The notes under the pieces are model-generated. The model searched no databases, was not told where the DNA came from, and worked only from the letters and a program-made list of their open reading frames with translations. Position numbers and translations under genes: made by a program. This document shows positions 63,769-64,000 of a stretch of DNA of 64,000 nucleotides, one piece after another. The first letter of the stretch is position 1; each line of letters starts with the position of its first letter. Source of the DNA: an uncultured Flavobacterium sp. (GTDB lineage Bacteria; Bacteroidota; Bacteroidia; Flavobacteriales; Flavobacteriaceae); NCBI RefSeq assembly GCF_943913405.1, contig NZ_CALTYA010000017.1, positions 6,106 to 70,105 on the forward strand. Direction: 5' to 3'.

Positions 63769-64000
63769 ATGGAATCAAATTCTGAAAAATATAACTTATT
63801 AGTTGAGAAAAATAACTTCCAAGTTTTTCATAAATGGGTTGGAGAAATAAGATTTGGTCCAGAATTATTTGTTTTAAAATCTATGCCTAGAATTCAATTT
63901 TTAGAAACTGGAATTTATGGAGATTGGAGTTATAATTATAAAAATTTCATCTTCCTTCAAAAGTGGAATAGCGAGAAAAAAGCTGACGCGAATATTATTC
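63769..64000 (+). CDS. Hypothetical protein, cut by window end
   Basis: Open from ATG 63769 to the window end (77 codons): MESNSEKYNLLVEKNNFQVF then HKWVGEIRFGPELFVLKS and further. No signal peptide. No family recognised; the rest is outside the window. Confidence 0.6.
   Translation, partial: MESNSEKYNLLVEKNNFQVFHKWVGEIRFGPELFVLKSMPRIQFLETGIYGDWSYNYKNFIFLQKWNSEKKADANII

Noticed and set aside
1..64000. tRNA and rRNA genes, transposases, phage genes
   Set aside because: No cloverleaf with a GGTTCGAAT-type arm, rRNA core, DDE transposase or phage structural gene was recognised by reading; a tRNAscan or HMM search would settle small cases.

Overview
The window looks like a chromosome segment from a member of the Flavobacteriaceae (Bacteroidota), most likely Flavobacterium or a close relative. 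It is AT-rich. Promoters follow the Bacteroidota TTG / TAnnTTTG pattern. There is a type IX secretion (T9SS) C-terminal sorting domain, many lipoproteins with a Cys just after a short signal, and short AT-rich repeats between genes. No rRNA, tRNA, CRISPR array, prophage or transposase gene was seen.

Layout. 1-9652 (mostly minus strand): start of lon, a fibronectin-type lipoprotein, a UMF1-type MFS transporter, an M48 lipoprotein peptidase, a GH31 alpha-glucosidase, the glycogen branching enzyme glgB and a YdeI-like protein. 9763-12172 (plus): one operon with an alpha/beta hydrolase, two MsrB proteins (one exported, one cytosolic) and an endonuclease III-like enzyme with an unusual Fe-S ligand set. 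12489-13039: the SRP RNA gene (ffs) and two repeat elements. 13039-21379: glutaminyl cyclase lipoprotein, esterase, dnaK, a TM1410/GH114-like lipoprotein and sdaA.

21523-32598 is a potassium island. It encodes an NtrC-type sigma-54 activator, a small unknown protein, a 27-aa membrane micropeptide, KdpF, KdpA, KdpB, KdpC, a beta-barrel porin, a stand-alone KdpD sensor domain, a four-helix-bundle (S23/IVP) cassette and a separate histidine kinase. The KdpD/KdpE system is thus rebuilt as split sensor + kinase + sigma-54 regulator.

32620-41090: T9SS-exported beta-propeller protein, panB, a second S23/IVP cassette, an RluA-type pseudouridine synthase, a DUF5723 outer-membrane protein, an aldehyde dehydrogenase, a membrane protein and a YpfJ-type zinc peptidase. 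41100-42494 is a small accessory patch: a frameshifted gene, a small membrane protein and a lipoprotein with a Cys/Gly-rich bacteriocin-like tail. 42650-64000: YifB/ComM, a GAF histidine kinase, a PH-domain protein, a CoA-disulfide-reductase-like enzyme, dsbD-tilS-pabB, lpdA, nhaA, an Lrp regulator divergent from a Cys/Met PLP enzyme, a DPP-IV-type peptidase, an amino-acid permease, and a peroxiredoxin/thioredoxin/DUF6952 redox group with an OxyR-like motif.

The most interesting structure is a family of compound inverted repeats made of tandem 7-11-mers. Two copies enclose S23/IVP-type four-helix-bundle genes, three or more are empty, and one seems to have inserted in frame into kdpB. Other leads are a shared TGGCATAAnGnTT (sigma-54-like) motif before lon, dnaK and kdp, and a two-copy structured repeat with compensatory changes.
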